Positions 34,760-44,614 of a stretch of DNA of 64,000 nucleotides are shown piece by piece. Both the position numbers and the translations under genes were made by a program. Position 1 is the first letter of the stretch. Each line of letters starts with the position of its first letter. The notes beneath the pieces are model-generated. The model saw nothing but the letters and a program-made list of their open reading frames with translations. It was not told the origin of the DNA and made no database searches. Source of the stretch: Kaistella yonginensis (GTDB lineage: Bacteria > Bacteroidota > Bacteroidia > Flavobacteriales > Weeksellaceae); NCBI RefSeq assembly GCF_030409525.1, contig NZ_JAUFQB010000060.1, positions 22,304 to 86,303 on the forward strand, given 5' to 3'.

Positions 34760-35365
34760 TTGAAAATCCTTTTAATCATAGGATTTGGCTATTTTTTTTG
34801 GTTGATGTTGAGAATTACTTTAGAATATATTCCATTTGATAAAGAAGCCAGTTTTTTGATGATAAAACAAACCGAAGTGCAAGGAAGACCAGAATATTTG
34901 TGGTTTTTCTATGCTCATGTTTACACCAGTATTTTTGTTTTAATGGCGGGATTTTTAGCGATTTTAAGGAAAAATTTTGGAATTAAAGATTTCCACAAAA
35001 GCGCAGGGAAAATCTATATTTTTCTAATTTTAATTCTTGCTGCTCCTTCTGGAATTTACATGGGGATTTTTGCCAATGGAAATTTCTTTGCTAAATTATC
35101 TTTCGTAATTCTGGGAAGTTTATGGTGGTTTTCTACCTTCAAAGCGTTTCAACTGGCGAGAAGTAAAAAATTTAAAGAACACAAAAAATGGATGTGGCGA
35201 AGTTTTGCGCTTACATTATCGGCGATCACATTGAGAATGTGGAAGGTTTTTATTGTATATTTATTCCACCCAAATCCGATGGATGTTTACCAAATCATCG
35301 CGTGGTTGGGCTGGATTCCCAATATTCTTTTGATAGAATTTTTAATAAGAAAAAAACTGATTTGA
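34760..35365 (+). CDS. DUF2306 multi-pass membrane protein
   Basis: 201 residues, about six membrane helices. Features of DUF2306: YAHVYTSIFVLMAGFLAIL, HKSAGKIYIF, HKKWMWRSFALTLSAITLR. The conserved His/Arg pattern resembles cytochrome-like membrane proteins, but no function is established. The only start giving the full first helix is TTG at 34760; the first in-frame ATG (codon 16) would cut it. A YARHG lipoprotein gene follows 61 bases later. Confidence 0.8.
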   Translation: MKILLIIGFGYFFWLMLRITLEYIPFDKEASFLMIKQTEVQGRPEYLWFFYAHVYTSIFVLMAGFLAILRKNFGIKDFHKSAGKIYIFLILILAAPSGIYMGIFANGNFFAKLSFVILGSLWWFSTFKAFQLARSKKFKEHKKWMWRSFALTLSAITLRMWKVFIVYLFHPNPMDVYQIIAWLGWIPNILLIEFLIRKKLI

Positions 35366-35426
35366 AATCGCCATTATTTAAAATTAACCTATTCAAAATG
35401 ACCATTAAAACAATAAAAACACAAAT

Positions 35427-36350
35427 ATGAAAACTTTAAAATTAATCGCAATTGCGGCATTTGCACTTTCTCTCACGAATTGCACCAAAGGTGAAACAGT
35501 TGATGGAAATTCTTCCAAAGATTCTATGATTGTTGAAAAAGATTCTGCGGTAATTCCAGAAATTCACACCGAATATTATGGGATTTACACCGGAGAATTC
35601 GCGGGTTTGCAAATGGTAAAAGATGATATGGATGACCAAATGTACGAGGAAAATGTTTCCAAACGGCTATCTCTTAAAATCAACAGAATTACCAATGATA
35701 GTGTTTATGGACAAAGTATTGTGAACGGAAATCAACGTCCGTTTCGAGGAACTTTTAATGATGATTCTAAACTTTTCATTCTAGATGAACCTGGAGATGA
35801 TAAAACCGATGGAAGATTTGAAGTTAAATTAAAATCCGACAGTTTAACAGGAAAATGGACTGCCTTCAACAAATCTGCAGTAAAAGCACCGAAAAAAACA
35901 TTAAAATTGATCAAAAAAGAATTCGTTTACAATCCAAATTTTATGATTGATGAAGATTCTAATTTGATCGATTGGTCCAATCCGAAAGAATTTAAAGAAA
36001 AATACACCGACGAAGAAACCGGGAAAACCGAAACTTACACAACGTCCAAAAATAGAATTGCTTCTGATGCCGTTTTCAAAATAAACGCATCAAAACAAAA
36101 ATTAACGGAAAAAGATTTGAAAAATTTAAGAAAATTAGATTTAGAAATCATCAAAAATTCTGTTTTCGCAAGACACGGCTACTCCTTTAAAAAAGAAACC
36201 TATCGATTTTTCTTTGAGCAAACGGATTGGTATATTCCGGTTTCCAATAATGTGGATGCAGACCTTTCTCATTTAGAAAAGGAAAATGTGGCTTTGCTGA
36301 ACCGTTTTACCAAATATGCCGAAGATAAATATGATTCTTTTGGAAGATAA
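35427..36350 (+). CDS. YARHG-domain lipoprotein
   Basis: 307 residues. Signal with lipobox Cys at about 19 (FALSLTNC), a beta-rich middle region (IHTEYYGIYTGEFAGLQ to about 170), then a YARHG domain at about 235-295 with VFARHGYSFKKETYRFFF and DWYIP. YARHG domains are extracellular, often in peptidase-linked or cell-wall-linked proteins, and of unknown activity. It is probably anchored in the outer membrane or facing the periplasm. Confidence 0.85.
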   Translation: MKTLKLIAIAAFALSLTNCTKGETVDGNSSKDSMIVEKDSAVIPEIHTEYYGIYTGEFAGLQMVKDDMDDQMYEENVSKRLSLKINRITNDSVYGQSIVNGNQRPFRGTFNDDSKLFILDEPGDDKTDGRFEVKLKSDSLTGKWTAFNKSAVKAPKKTLKLIKKEFVYNPNFMIDEDSNLIDWSNPKEFKEKYTDEETGKTETYTTSKNRIASDAVFKINASKQKLTEKDLKNLRKLDLEIIKNSVFARHGYSFKKETYRFFFEQTDWYIPVSNNVDADLSHLEKENVALLNRFTKYAEDKYDSFGR

Positions 36351-36415
36351 TTTAGAGACCGGCGATATTTAACTAGCAGCAACTATTTAACCCACCAGTT
36401 ATTTAAACGGCGCCT

Positions 36416-36446
36416 CAATTGGTTCACAAGAGGACCAATTGGTTTT
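36416..36446 (+). terminator. Terminator after the YARHG gene
   Basis: CAATTGGTTC (36416-36425) pairs with GGACCAATTG (36432-36441), then GTTTT. The T tract is short. Confidence 0.5.
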
Positions 36447-36524
36447 GAAAATCTCCATTATTTCAACGTGGAAGCATATTTGTTGTGAAAAACACTCGAT
36501 TATATTAATTCTAAAAAATTCAAC

Positions 36525-36761
36525 ATGATGTGGAAAGAAATTGATGGAAAGCTACAGCAGACTTTTAAGTTTAAAGATTTTCCCGAGGCATTTGCCTTTA
36601 TAACTAGAGTGGCTTTTATTGCAGAAAGTCAACAACACCATCCCGACTGGTCAAATTCTTATAATAAAGTTACGATTAGTTTGTGTACGCATGACGCGGG
36701 TAGTCAAATAACAGAAAAAGATCATCAACTGGCCAAAGCGATTGATAAAATCAGAGCGTAA
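36525..36761 (+). CDS. 4a-hydroxytetrahydrobiopterin dehydratase (pterin carbinolamine dehydratase)
   Basis: 78 residues, the short bacterial form. The active-site motif QQHHPDWSNSYNKVTI is intact with its two His residues, and TEKDHQLAKAIDKI matches the C-terminal helix. It dehydrates 4a-hydroxytetrahydropterin, recycling the cofactor used by aromatic amino-acid hydroxylases; no hydroxylase gene is in the window. It converges on alr, 12 bases apart. Confidence 0.9.
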   Translation: MMWKEIDGKLQQTFKFKDFPEAFAFITRVAFIAESQQHHPDWSNSYNKVTISLCTHDAGSQITEKDHQLAKAIDKIRA

Positions 36762-36773
36762 AAGTACAAGTCC

Positions 36774-37925
36774 CTATTTTATAATTCTCGGAATATCTGC
36801 GGAAAGCCGTGTCAGTAATTCATAATTTAAAAGATTGCTGTAGTCGCTAAACGAGGAAACCGAGAGTTGCTTTTCTGCCTGATCGCCAATTAAAACCACT
36901 TCGTCCCCGCGTTTGATTTGGTCTAAAAGCGTTACATCGATGACCATCATATTCATATTAATACTTCCGATCACGACACAGCGCTCGCCATTAATTAAAA
37001 CCCTGCCGACATTGCTTAAACTGCGGCCGTAACCATGCGCATACCCTACGGGAACACAGGCGATTTTCATTTGGGCATCTGCCATAAAACTTGTACCGTA
37101 GCCTACAAATTCGCCCCGCTTCACTTTCTTAACACTCATGACGGAACTTTTCCAACTGATGACTCGTTTTAGAGGGTTCTCATTCTTCCTTTTGGTGTTA
37201 TAGAAATTAACCAAAACTTCCGGACTTGGCCAAAACCCGTATTGCATGATGCCAATTCTAACCATATCCATTTGCGTTTCCGGATACATCATTGCTGCAG
37301 CGGAACAGGCAGAATGTCTTTGCTGCGGTTTTAAATTTTTAGCACAAAATTGCTGGTAGATTTCATCATAACGGTCGATTTGCTTTTTAATCCGAAAATA
37401 ATTTGCGATACTTTCTGCGCCAGCAAAATGGGTACAAAGTCCTTTAAATTGAATAAAATCCGAATGCTTTTTCAGAAAATCCTGAACCCACTTCAGGTCA
37501 ATCGAATTGAAGCCGGTGCGGTTCATTCCGGTTTCCACTTCAATATGAACGATGGCCTTTTTAGCCAGATTTTTAGCCACCGCCAAAGCGGAGATCAGTC
37601 GATTTTTTTCAAATACAAAAAACTCGACCCCGTTCTCTATAATCCATGGAAGATCTTCATCTGCATTAAGCCAACCCATAATCATCACCGTAGCTTTATC
37701 GCCAACGACTGCTTTTACTCTGCGTGCTTCCTGACTGTCGAACACCGAAAAGTGATGAACATTCTCTGCCAAAGCGATCTCTACAAAAGTTTCAATCGAA
37801 TGTCCATACGCGTTTCCTTTTACTACTGACGAAAAAAGGACTTCTTTGCGGAAATGTTTCCTTAGAAAATTAATATTGGTTTTGTATGCTTTTGGATCAA
37901 GCTCCAGGTAAGAATTATTGTGCAT
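36774..37925 (-). CDS. alr: Alanine racemase
   Basis: 383 residues. The PLP Lys is in SSVVKGNAYGH (about Lys36), VETGMNRTGF is typical, MVRIGIMQYG carries the Arg near the PLP ring, and FVGYGTSF carries the Tyr that acts as the second catalytic base. It makes D-alanine for peptidoglycan. Its start overlaps the end of the M20D amidohydrolase gene by 11 bases, so the two are translated from one message. Confidence 0.93.
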   Translation of the reverse strand: MHNNSYLELDPKAYKTNINFLRKHFRKEVLFSSVVKGNAYGHSIETFVEIALAENVHHFSVFDSQEARRVKAVVGDKATVMIMGWLNADEDLPWIIENGVEFFVFEKNRLISALAVAKNLAKKAIVHIEVETGMNRTGFNSIDLKWVQDFLKKHSDFIQFKGLCTHFAGAESIANYFRIKKQIDRYDEIYQQFCAKNLKPQQRHSACSAAAMMYPETQMDMVRIGIMQYGFWPSPEVLVNFYNTKRKNENPLKRVISWKSSVMSVKKVKRGEFVGYGTSFMADAQMKIACVPVGYAHGYGRSLSNVGRVLINGERCVVIGSINMNMMVIDVTLLDQIKRGDEVVLIGDQAEKQLSVSSFSDYSNLLNYELLTRLSADIPRIIK

Positions 37926-39084
37926 CTATTAACTCGCTTATTTTAAAAAATATTTGGGCACCAGTTTCTGTAATTTCATCGGGCCAATCATAATCGGGAT
38001 TATGAAGATTTGGAGTTTTTTTTCCACTTCCCAAACCAAACATCGCTCCTGCAAAATTTTCCGTAAAAATGCCAAAATCTTCGCCCCATTGAAACGGTGT
38101 TTCTCTTTCTATTAAATTAAAGTGAGAATCTCGTGCTGCTTGCCGAACAATATCTACCGCTTGGGGATTGTTTTCATTGGCGCTAAACCGCTGTGTCCAG
38201 AAAATTTCTGGTTGTAAATTGTATTTTTTTGCTGAGGCTATGGCGATCTGTTCCAACTCTTCTTCCAGCGCTTTCATTTCAACATTTAACGCCCGTCTGA
38301 ACGTGTAGTGAACTTCACCGTAGCCTGCGGATATTCCATAATCTTCGGTGCCCATTGTTAGGTAAATCGGAGTCAACACGGTGAACTTCTCTTTCTTTGC
38401 ATCAGGTTGATTTTTTTGATCATATTCCTTGATGATTTCAGCAAATGCAAGCGCGGGATTATCCCCATTTTCTGGTTCTCCCGCATGCGCGGTTTTGCCG
38501 TGAAGTTTGATGATGATTGAATTTACCGCACAAGTGAAGGTGTGATTTTTTACCACGATATCGTGAAAATCATAACCTGGAAGGTTGTGCAGGGCAAAAA
38601 CTCTATCGGGATTTAAGGTTTTAAAACGCGTGTCATTGTAAATAGCAACGGCACCTTCGCCATTTTCTTCTGCCGGCTGAAAAAGTAAAATCACTTTCGT
38701 ATGCTGCATTTTATTTTCTGCTAATTTTTTTGCGAAAGCGCACATGACAGCCATGTGACCATCGTGACCGCATTTATGTGAAATCTTTTTAAATTTGGAT
38801 TGATGCGCGAACTCATTGACTTCCTGAATTGGTAGTGCATCCAATTCACAGCGAAACATAATGCTTTTTTTTACTTCTTCTGAGGGTTCATAAACCGCAA
38901 TAACACCAGTGCCGTTACCCAAACCTTCCAATAATTCATCGGGTTGATATTGTTGTAAAAAAGTTGCAATTGTTTTTGAGGTTTCAAATTCCTGACCGGA
39001 AAGTTCAGGATTTTGATGAAGGTATTTTCGGAGCGCGTGAATATTGTTCATTCGTCTGTTTGGTTTAAAATTTAAGTCGATCAT
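37915..39084 (-). CDS. M20D-family amidohydrolase
   Basis: 389 residues; Met12 (MNNIHALRKYL) is an alternative start. Motifs of the M20D branch: LRKYLHQNPELSGQEFET, FRCELDALPIQE, SHKCGHDGHMA and LLFQPAEENGEGA with metal ligands and catalytic Glu; ALHNLPG follows. Relatives hydrolyse N-acyl amino acids, hippurate or IAA conjugates; the real substrate is unknown. Co-translation with alr suggests a tie to amino-acid or cell-wall metabolism, which is inference. Confidence 0.88.
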   Translation of the reverse strand: MIDLNFKPNRRMNNIHALRKYLHQNPELSGQEFETSKTIATFLQQYQPDELLEGLGNGTGVIAVYEPSEEVKKSIMFRCELDALPIQEVNEFAHQSKFKKISHKCGHDGHMAVMCAFAKKLAENKMQHTKVILLFQPAEENGEGAVAIYNDTRFKTLNPDRVFALHNLPGYDFHDIVVKNHTFTCAVNSIIIKLHGKTAHAGEPENGDNPALAFAEIIKEYDQKNQPDAKKEKFTVLTPIYLTMGTEDYGISAGYGEVHYTFRRALNVEMKALEEELEQIAIASAKKYNLQPEIFWTQRFSANENNPQAVDIVRQAARDSHFNLIERETPFQWGEDFGIFTENFAGAMFGLGSGKKTPNLHNPDYDWPDEITETGAQIFFKISELIDAQ

Positions 39085-39394
39085 TAATCTTAATGGTTAT
39101 AAAGTACGAAAAATAATAGAAATGTTCCTTACGATCAGTTCGTTTTAATTAAACTTTAACTTTTTAGGTATTGAAATTACATCCATTATCATTACAAAAA
39201 ATGAGGAAGTAATTCTTTACATTAACTTAATTTCAGCTTTAAAATTAATGAAGAAAACGTACAATATCAACATTAATAAAACCCTACTTCGATGTTTTTT
39301 CACTGCTCTTTTTTATTTTTCTATTTTTGCACTCTTTAAAAAACTTTATTCGAAAGTATTGAAAAATTAAGACAACGATTCCGTTGAAAACCAT
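39085..39394. other. Intergenic gap with a possible 40-codon ORF
   Basis: 310 bases between divergent genes. A plus-strand frame at 39248-39370 (MKKTYNININ start, one hydrophobic stretch FFTALFYFSIFALF) could encode a 40-residue membrane peptide, but nothing besides its hydrophobic pattern supports it. No hairpin or promoter box is clear. Confidence 0.25.
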
Positions 39395-40927
39395 ATGAAA
39401 TTAGTCCTCAACTTATTCGACTTCAACCAGAAAGTAAACTATAGAAATGAAATATTAGCCGGTTTGACTGTTGCTATGACCATGATTCCAGAATCGTTGT
39501 CATTTGCTATTTTGGCGGGATTTCCGCCGTTGGTCGGTTTATATGCTGCGTTTATTGCGGGCTTAATCACTGCTATTTTCGGCGGAAGACCGGGCATGGT
39601 TTCTGGTGGCGCGGGTGCAACGGTAATCGTTTTAATTGCACTGATGCGATCTGATGGACTGGAATATGTTTTTGCAGCAGTAGCGCTCGCCGGGGTGATT
39701 CAAATTTTAATTGGCTTATTTAAATTCAGCAAATTTATTCGATTAGTTCCACAACCTGTGATGTACGGTTTTGTCAATGGTTTATCGATCATTATTTTCA
39801 TGTCGCAGCTCGATCAGTTTAAAGTACTTACGAATGGTCAACTCACTTGGCTTCAAGGGGAACCCTTAATGATTATGATCGGATTGGTTGCGTTAACCAT
39901 TGCTATCGTGGTATTATTTCCAAAAATAACTAAAAAAATTCCTGCCTCTTTGGTTGCAATTATGGTGGTTTTTGCGCTGGTGGTCGTTTTGGGAATCAAT
40001 ACCAAAACAGTTCAGGATATTGCTTCCATCGAAGGTGGTTTTCCTCCATTTCATATTCCCAATATCCCATTTACGCTGGAGGCTTTCAAAACAATTCTAC
40101 CGTACTCGTTAATTTTTGCAGCGGTTGGCTTAACAGAGGGACTTTTAACTCTGAATTTAGTAGATGAAATGACCGGTACCAAAGGAAACGGAAATCGTGA
40201 ATGTATCGCTCAGGGAACCTCGAATATCGCAAATGGTTTCTTTTTCGGGATGGGTGGTTGCCCGATGATTGCGCAAACTTTGGTGAATCTTTCTGCCGGT
40301 TCACGTGCAAGGCTTTCTGGAATTATCGCTGCAATTACGATTTTACTTATTATTCTATTCGGGGCACCAATTATTGGTCAGTTGCCCATGGCAGCTTTAG
40401 TTGGCGTAATGATTATGGTCGCACTGGGCACTTTTGAATGGGCAAGTTTTCGGATTGTAAGAAAGATGCCACGACATGACATTTTCGTTCTTATTCTTAC
40501 CGCTGCCATTACGGTTTTGCTTCATAATCTTGCGCTGGCGGTGTTGATTGGTGTTATTATTTCGGCCTTGGTGTTTGCCTGGGAAAGTGCTAAAAGAATC
40601 CGCGCCAGAACGTATATCGATGCAGCAGGAATAAAACATTACGATATTTACGGGCCGCTTTTTTTTGGATCTGTAATGGCTTTCTCAGAAAAATTTAAGA
40701 TTGATGAAGACCCCAAGCAAATTATTATTAATTTTAAAGAATCCCGGGTCTCAGATATGTCTGCAATTGATGTTCTAAATACCATCACCAAAAAATACAG
40801 CGACGCTGGAAAAACCGTTCACCTTCAGAATCTAAGTGCCGACTGTGTGCGCCTTTTAAACAAAGCAGAAGCGGTAATAGAAGTCAACATCATCAAAGAT
40901 CCCGAATATTTAGTCGCAATTGATTAA
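39395..40927 (+). CDS. SulP-family anion transporter with STAS domain
   Basis: 510 residues. About 12-14 membrane helices with SulP motifs MTMIPESLSFAILAGFPPLVG (first half) and GGCPMIAQTLVN, then a cytoplasmic STAS domain (about 415-505; FFGSVMAFSEKF, ESRVSDMSAIDVL). SulP proteins carry sulfate, bicarbonate or other anions; this short-STAS type is often assigned to sulfate or bicarbonate, and the sequence alone does not decide. It is a single-gene unit. Confidence 0.9.
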   Translation: MKLVLNLFDFNQKVNYRNEILAGLTVAMTMIPESLSFAILAGFPPLVGLYAAFIAGLITAIFGGRPGMVSGGAGATVIVLIALMRSDGLEYVFAAVALAGVIQILIGLFKFSKFIRLVPQPVMYGFVNGLSIIIFMSQLDQFKVLTNGQLTWLQGEPLMIMIGLVALTIAIVVLFPKITKKIPASLVAIMVVFALVVVLGINTKTVQDIASIEGGFPPFHIPNIPFTLEAFKTILPYSLIFAAVGLTEGLLTLNLVDEMTGTKGNGNRECIAQGTSNIANGFFFGMGGCPMIAQTLVNLSAGSRARLSGIIAAITILLIILFGAPIIGQLPMAALVGVMIMVALGTFEWASFRIVRKMPRHDIFVLILTAAITVLLHNLALAVLIGVIISALVFAWESAKRIRARTYIDAAGIKHYDIYGPLFFGSVMAFSEKFKIDEDPKQIIINFKESRVSDMSAIDVLNTITKKYSDAGKTVHLQNLSADCVRLLNKAEAVIEVNIIKDPEYLVAID

Positions 40928-40976
40928 TAGAGGGTGCCCCGAGAATTATAAATTTAAAAGTGAATTATTCTAAGGG

Positions 40977-41288
40977 TTAATTCCAGAAATAGGTCGATAA
41001 AAAATGGGCGACGCGATTCATATCTTGGCGCATAGAAAATGCGAGCAGGCATTTCAACTGAATAAGAATCGGCTCAAAACCATTGGCCAGTTTTAGAAAT
41101 TCACGCTCTGGGATTATGCCATAGCATTTTCCTTGGTGCAAAAGATTAAGCGTTTTATCTCCCAGCTCCACCGATATATTGCCTACTTTCTTATAAAAAG
41201 TATAATCACTAATTTTCACAAAGCCATCTTCCAACATTTCGGAAATAAGTTTGCTAAAGAGTTTTTGTCCTTCTGGAGATAAATTCAT
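40977..41288 (-). CDS. Small hypothetical protein
   Basis: 103 residues, helical and soluble. It starts MNLSPEGQKLFSKLISEML, with GFVKISDYTFYKKVGN in the middle and an aromatic end (AHFLSTYFWN). No family is recognised. Coding is supported by amino-acid texture and by filling the gap between two genes of opposite strand. Confidence 0.6.
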   Translation of the reverse strand: MNLSPEGQKLFSKLISEMLEDGFVKISDYTFYKKVGNISVELGDKTLNLLHQGKCYGIIPEREFLKLANGFEPILIQLKCLLAFSMRQDMNRVAHFLSTYFWN

Positions 41289-41414
41289 AATACTAAAATT
41301 GCCATTGTAAAATTACAAAAATAGATTGAATGCGCATTTTAATGGTTTTAGTCCGTTTATTTCTGAATAATTAATATTGAAAATTCTTGTATATTGCATC
41401 TATAATTAAATCAA

Positions 41415-41858
41415 ATGACGAAAGAAGAAATGCTTAACAAAGCCATAAAACTTGCCCAGAAAGCACATAAAGGACAGACCGATAAGTTTGGAACACCGTA
41501 TATCGGTCATGTCATGCGCGTGATGAACGCAGGGAAAACCTACGATGAAAAAATGGTGGGCGTGTTGCATGATATACTCGAAGATTGTCCAGAAATAACC
41601 GAAGAAACTTTAAAAGAAGAAGGCTTTTCTGAAGAAGTGATTTTTGCCATTAAATGTATAACAAAAACGGCAGATGATATGGATTATACCGAATTTATTC
41701 GCCAAACTGAACAATCAGCGCTGGCGGTTTCAGTCAAAATAAATGATTTAGAAGATAATATGAATTTAACACGATTTACGCACACATTGACCGACCGGGA
41801 TATGAAAAGACTGAATAAATATCTGACCGCTTATCTTTATTTAAAAGAAAAGTATTAA
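41415..41858 (+). CDS. HD-domain phosphohydrolase (RelA/SpoT hydrolase-like)
   Basis: 147 residues. The HD fold is shown by AQKAHKGQTDKFGTPYIGH (first His), GVLHDILEDCPE (the HD pair plus Glu-Asp) and VKINDLEDNM (final Asp). This small stand-alone form resembles the hydrolase domain of (p)ppGpp enzymes and may cleave alarmones or other nucleotides; that is inferred from family. A bidirectional terminator follows. Confidence 0.82.
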   Translation: MTKEEMLNKAIKLAQKAHKGQTDKFGTPYIGHVMRVMNAGKTYDEKMVGVLHDILEDCPEITEETLKEEGFSEEVIFAIKCITKTADDMDYTEFIRQTEQSALAVSVKINDLEDNMNLTRFTHTLTDRDMKRLNKYLTAYLYLKEKY

Positions 41859-41886
41859 TGATGCCCACGTACAAACGGTAGACTGA

Positions 41887-41919
41887 AAAACCGCCTCGAT
41901 CAGGAGACGGTTTTATTTT
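41887..41919. terminator. Bidirectional terminator between converging genes
   Basis: AAAACCGCCTC (41887-41897) pairs with GAGACGGTTTT (41904-41914) with one mismatch and has T runs in both directions. It serves the HD gene and the minus-strand secreted-protein gene. Confidence 0.75.
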
Positions 41920-41942
41920 AAGACGTTTAGTATTGATGTTGA

Positions 41943-43315
41943 CTATTTGTAATTTACCGGCTGAAATCCTGCACCCATTTTCACCATCATATTCCAATCG
42001 CCTCCATGTGGACTTTTAGCGATGTCGTAGTAATTGATCAAATACTTATCCCCTCTTTTAACGATAATGGCCACTGGGATACTTAAATGCATCACACGAT
42101 AAGGATATTTATTTTCTTTAAATTCAGACCATTTATTGCCTAAAAATATCGTTTTCACATATTCATCTCCAAGTCTTTCTTTCGCTAGACTATTCACTTT
42201 TGCGGCCGTAGCTGCATCGATCTTAACTCCTTTTGGCATTTCAACCGTTGGAGCAAAGTGGGCGCGTACATTGGTTTCAACATCAAATATTTGGTCTTTT
42301 AGAACGGTATAAGAGGCTTCAATTTTACGATTTACCACATCAGAAGATTTATAATCTTTATGTTTTCTAAAGATATTCTCCATGATACCATCAATTTTAA
42401 AACATACGATATATTTAACTATTGGATTAGTTTCTGTCTCATACTGAACAAATAGTTCAGTTACATAATAACGAAGATAGTCGATGGGCATTGCAGTTCG
42501 GGCTAAAGTTAGGGCTTGTTCTTTTCTTAGCTCTTGAGCATGTACATAAAGGTCTTCTGAAGGAGCAAAAAGTAAAGTTCCCGTTTTGGCATCAACAATT
42601 CCTTTCTGTTTGTCAGACAATTTATAGGCGTATTTGATTTCAAACTTACGGTTCTCAAACATCACTACTTGTACATATTTATGAAATGCCAAAGCACTTT
42701 GCGGATCGGCAATATATAGAGCAGTCCACGCATTTCTAAAGAATTCATCGTTTGTAACGACTACTTTCTCCCCAGTTGGAGATTCTACCGCCGTGTAAGG
42801 AAAAATATACTCAACTCCGGAAGGTTGTTTGGAAATATTTACTACTGCTAAAGTAAATTGTTCATTCCGGAACTTCTCTGATTCTTCATCGTGCAAATAC
42901 CACAACTCTTTGTATTTATAATAAGGTTGATAAGGAAATGCTTCTGGATCAAATTGCTCGTAAGCGGCGTGTATTTCAGCAACAGATTTATTATACTTCG
43001 CTTCTACGGTTTGGTCAGAAGCTTTTGGATCGGCAGCGAGCGCTTTGACACTGGGCTTATATTTCTTTTTATAGTTGTAGGCTCCACCTTTGCCGAGCGG
43101 TTTTGCCAGATCAGGTTTCGGAATGGCTTCTTTTGCTTTATTAATATTCTCAGTTTTGATCTCGTCTTTCTTAGTTAAAATTTTGTTACTAATTTAGTTT
43201 CAACTTTTCCTTTTACTTTGTCACCGATTTTGTTTAAGTCAATTTGGGCTTGTACGGTGCCAAAAGTAAGCATCATAGCAATCGTTAGCAGGGTTGTTTT
43301 GATTGTTGTTTTCAT
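41943..43315 (-). pseudogene. Secreted protein gene with a single-base frameshift
   Basis: A start at 43315 gives a signal peptide (IKTTLLTIAMMLTFGTVQAQ) and about 45 residues (DLNKIGDKVKGKVETKLVTK), then a stop. The -1 frame continues at once as ILTKKDEIKTENINKAKEA and runs open to 41943. One extra A in the AAAA run (minus strand; 43181-43184) would restore a ~457-residue protein. The main part (HDEESEKFRNEQF; YKYKELWYL) is hydrophilic, of unrecognised family. It may be a real mutation, a sequencing error at a homopolymer, or frameshift decoding. Confidence 0.75.
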
Positions 43316-43885
43316 AATTTGTAGTATTAAAGGTTCTTTCAATTAATTATTAAACACCGGTAGATTGACACAAGGGAAGGTACATTGACCAATACAGATT
43401 TGCAGTAAAAAACTTTTATCAATTTGAAACATGATGTAGGTCTTAACTTACTTCTCATTTACACCTACAGAAAAATGCGATATATAGTTTTGATTAGAAG
43501 CAAATAGAAAAATATTAACAAGTACGGGTTGTGTCTTTATCTATTCCTTTTATTAAAGTTACAATTAAGAATTTTCGGAAACAAATAATATACTACGATT
43601 CATTATGTATAGCAGTAATTAATTTTTCAATAACTGATTATTACAGAAAAATAATTATTAATTACAATTTTGAAGCTGGATTTGATGATGGTCACAGTGA
43701 TTGTGATTTACAAGTAATTTGTAAAGAGTAGTCAGCGCTTTTATTCCAAAAAAAGACACCAAAATTTAATTTAAGTGTCTCTGTAATTTTTAAAAAAGTA
43801 GTGATATTGTATCTGATTAAAAGTTTTATAGATTTTAATTTCGTAGATTTTCCAGCGCTAATGAATCCGAAATAAGATTGAAAAT
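43316..43885. other. A/T-rich intergenic region
   Basis: 570 bases. A minus-strand terminator is at 43747-43780. A 66-codon plus-strand frame at 43531-43731 has no support beyond being open. I see no RNA gene or repeat here. Confidence 0.4.
43747..43780 (-). terminator. Possible terminator downstream of rluF
   Basis: AGACAC (43754-43759) pairs with GTGTCT (43775-43780) and is followed by seven T on the minus strand; the loop is 15 bases and it lies about 105 bases after the rluF stop. Confidence 0.45.
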
Positions 43886-44614
43886 TTAGGTTATCGTTTT
43901 GGTAGATTCTGCTACCAAGGCTTTTAATTCGCTCACTTCTGCCGCCGATAAATCCCGCCATTTGCCGATTGGAAGATCAAGTTTTATATTTAATACCCGG
44001 ATTCTTTTCAGTTTTTTAACTTCGTACCCGCAATACTCACACATCCGGCGAATTTGGCGGTTAAGACCTTGTGTTAATACGATTCGAAATGATAGATTAT
44101 CAATTTGCTCCACTTCACACTTATTGGTCACCGTATCCAAGATTGGGATTCCGCCGCGCATTTGCTGTAAGAATTTGGGTGTAATAGGCTTGTCCACGCG
44201 CACGATATATTCTTTTCCGTGGTTGTTTCGGGAGCGTAGAATTTTATTCACAATATCACCATCATTGGTCAAAAGAATCAAACCTTCACTTGGTTTATCT
44301 AAACGCCCAATCGGGAAAATTCTTTTCGGGTGGTTAACAAATTCGATGATATTATCTCGCTCTCTTTTGGTATCAGTGGTACAAACAATTCCGACCGGTT
44401 TATTCAAGGCGATATACACTGGCTCTTCGTCGGTTTTTCTAATGGTGACTCCATCCACAAAAATTTCATCGTCGTCAGAAACTTTGGTGCCCATTTCCGG
44501 TACTACTCCATTGATGGTAATTCTGCCCTGTTCCAACAGTCGATCCGCTTCTCTACGAGAGCAGAACCCAACTTCTGACAGATATTTATTTATTCTAGTC
44601 TTTTCCATATTCAT
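43886..44614 (-). CDS. rluF: 23S rRNA pseudouridine synthase, RluF-type
   Basis: About 242 residues from MNMEKTRINKYL; a longer frame to 44662 would overlap the upstream gene more and lacks family similarity. S4 domain at the start (INKYLSEVGFCSRREADRLL), catalytic GRLDKPSEGLILLTNDGD with the Asp, and late GLNRQIRRMCEYCGYEV, characteristic of RluF/RluE-like enzymes. It modifies U2604-region uridine in 23S rRNA in E. coli. It overlaps the end of the outer-membrane-protein gene by about 20 bases. Confidence 0.85.
   Translation of the reverse strand: MNMEKTRINKYLSEVGFCSRREADRLLEQGRITINGVVPEMGTKVSDDDEIFVDGVTIRKTDEEPVYIALNKPVGIVCTTDTKRERDNIIEFVNHPKRIFPIGRLDKPSEGLILLTNDGDIVNKILRSRNNHGKEYIVRVDKPITPKFLQQMRGGIPILDTVTNKCEVEQIDNLSFRIVLTQGLNRQIRRMCEYCGYEVKKLKRIRVLNIKLDLPIGKWRDLSAAEVSELKALVAESTKTIT

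Noticed and set aside
42891..43178. 95-codon plus-strand frame opposite the secreted-protein gene
   Set aside because: It mirrors the minus-strand gene, whose protein-like sequence continues through the region in one frame; the plus-strand translation has no protein texture.
43531..43731. 66-codon plus-strand frame in the 43.3-43.9 kb gap
   Set aside because: It needs a non-ATG start, is Ile/Tyr-rich as expected from A/T-rich DNA, and overlaps a minus-strand terminator region.
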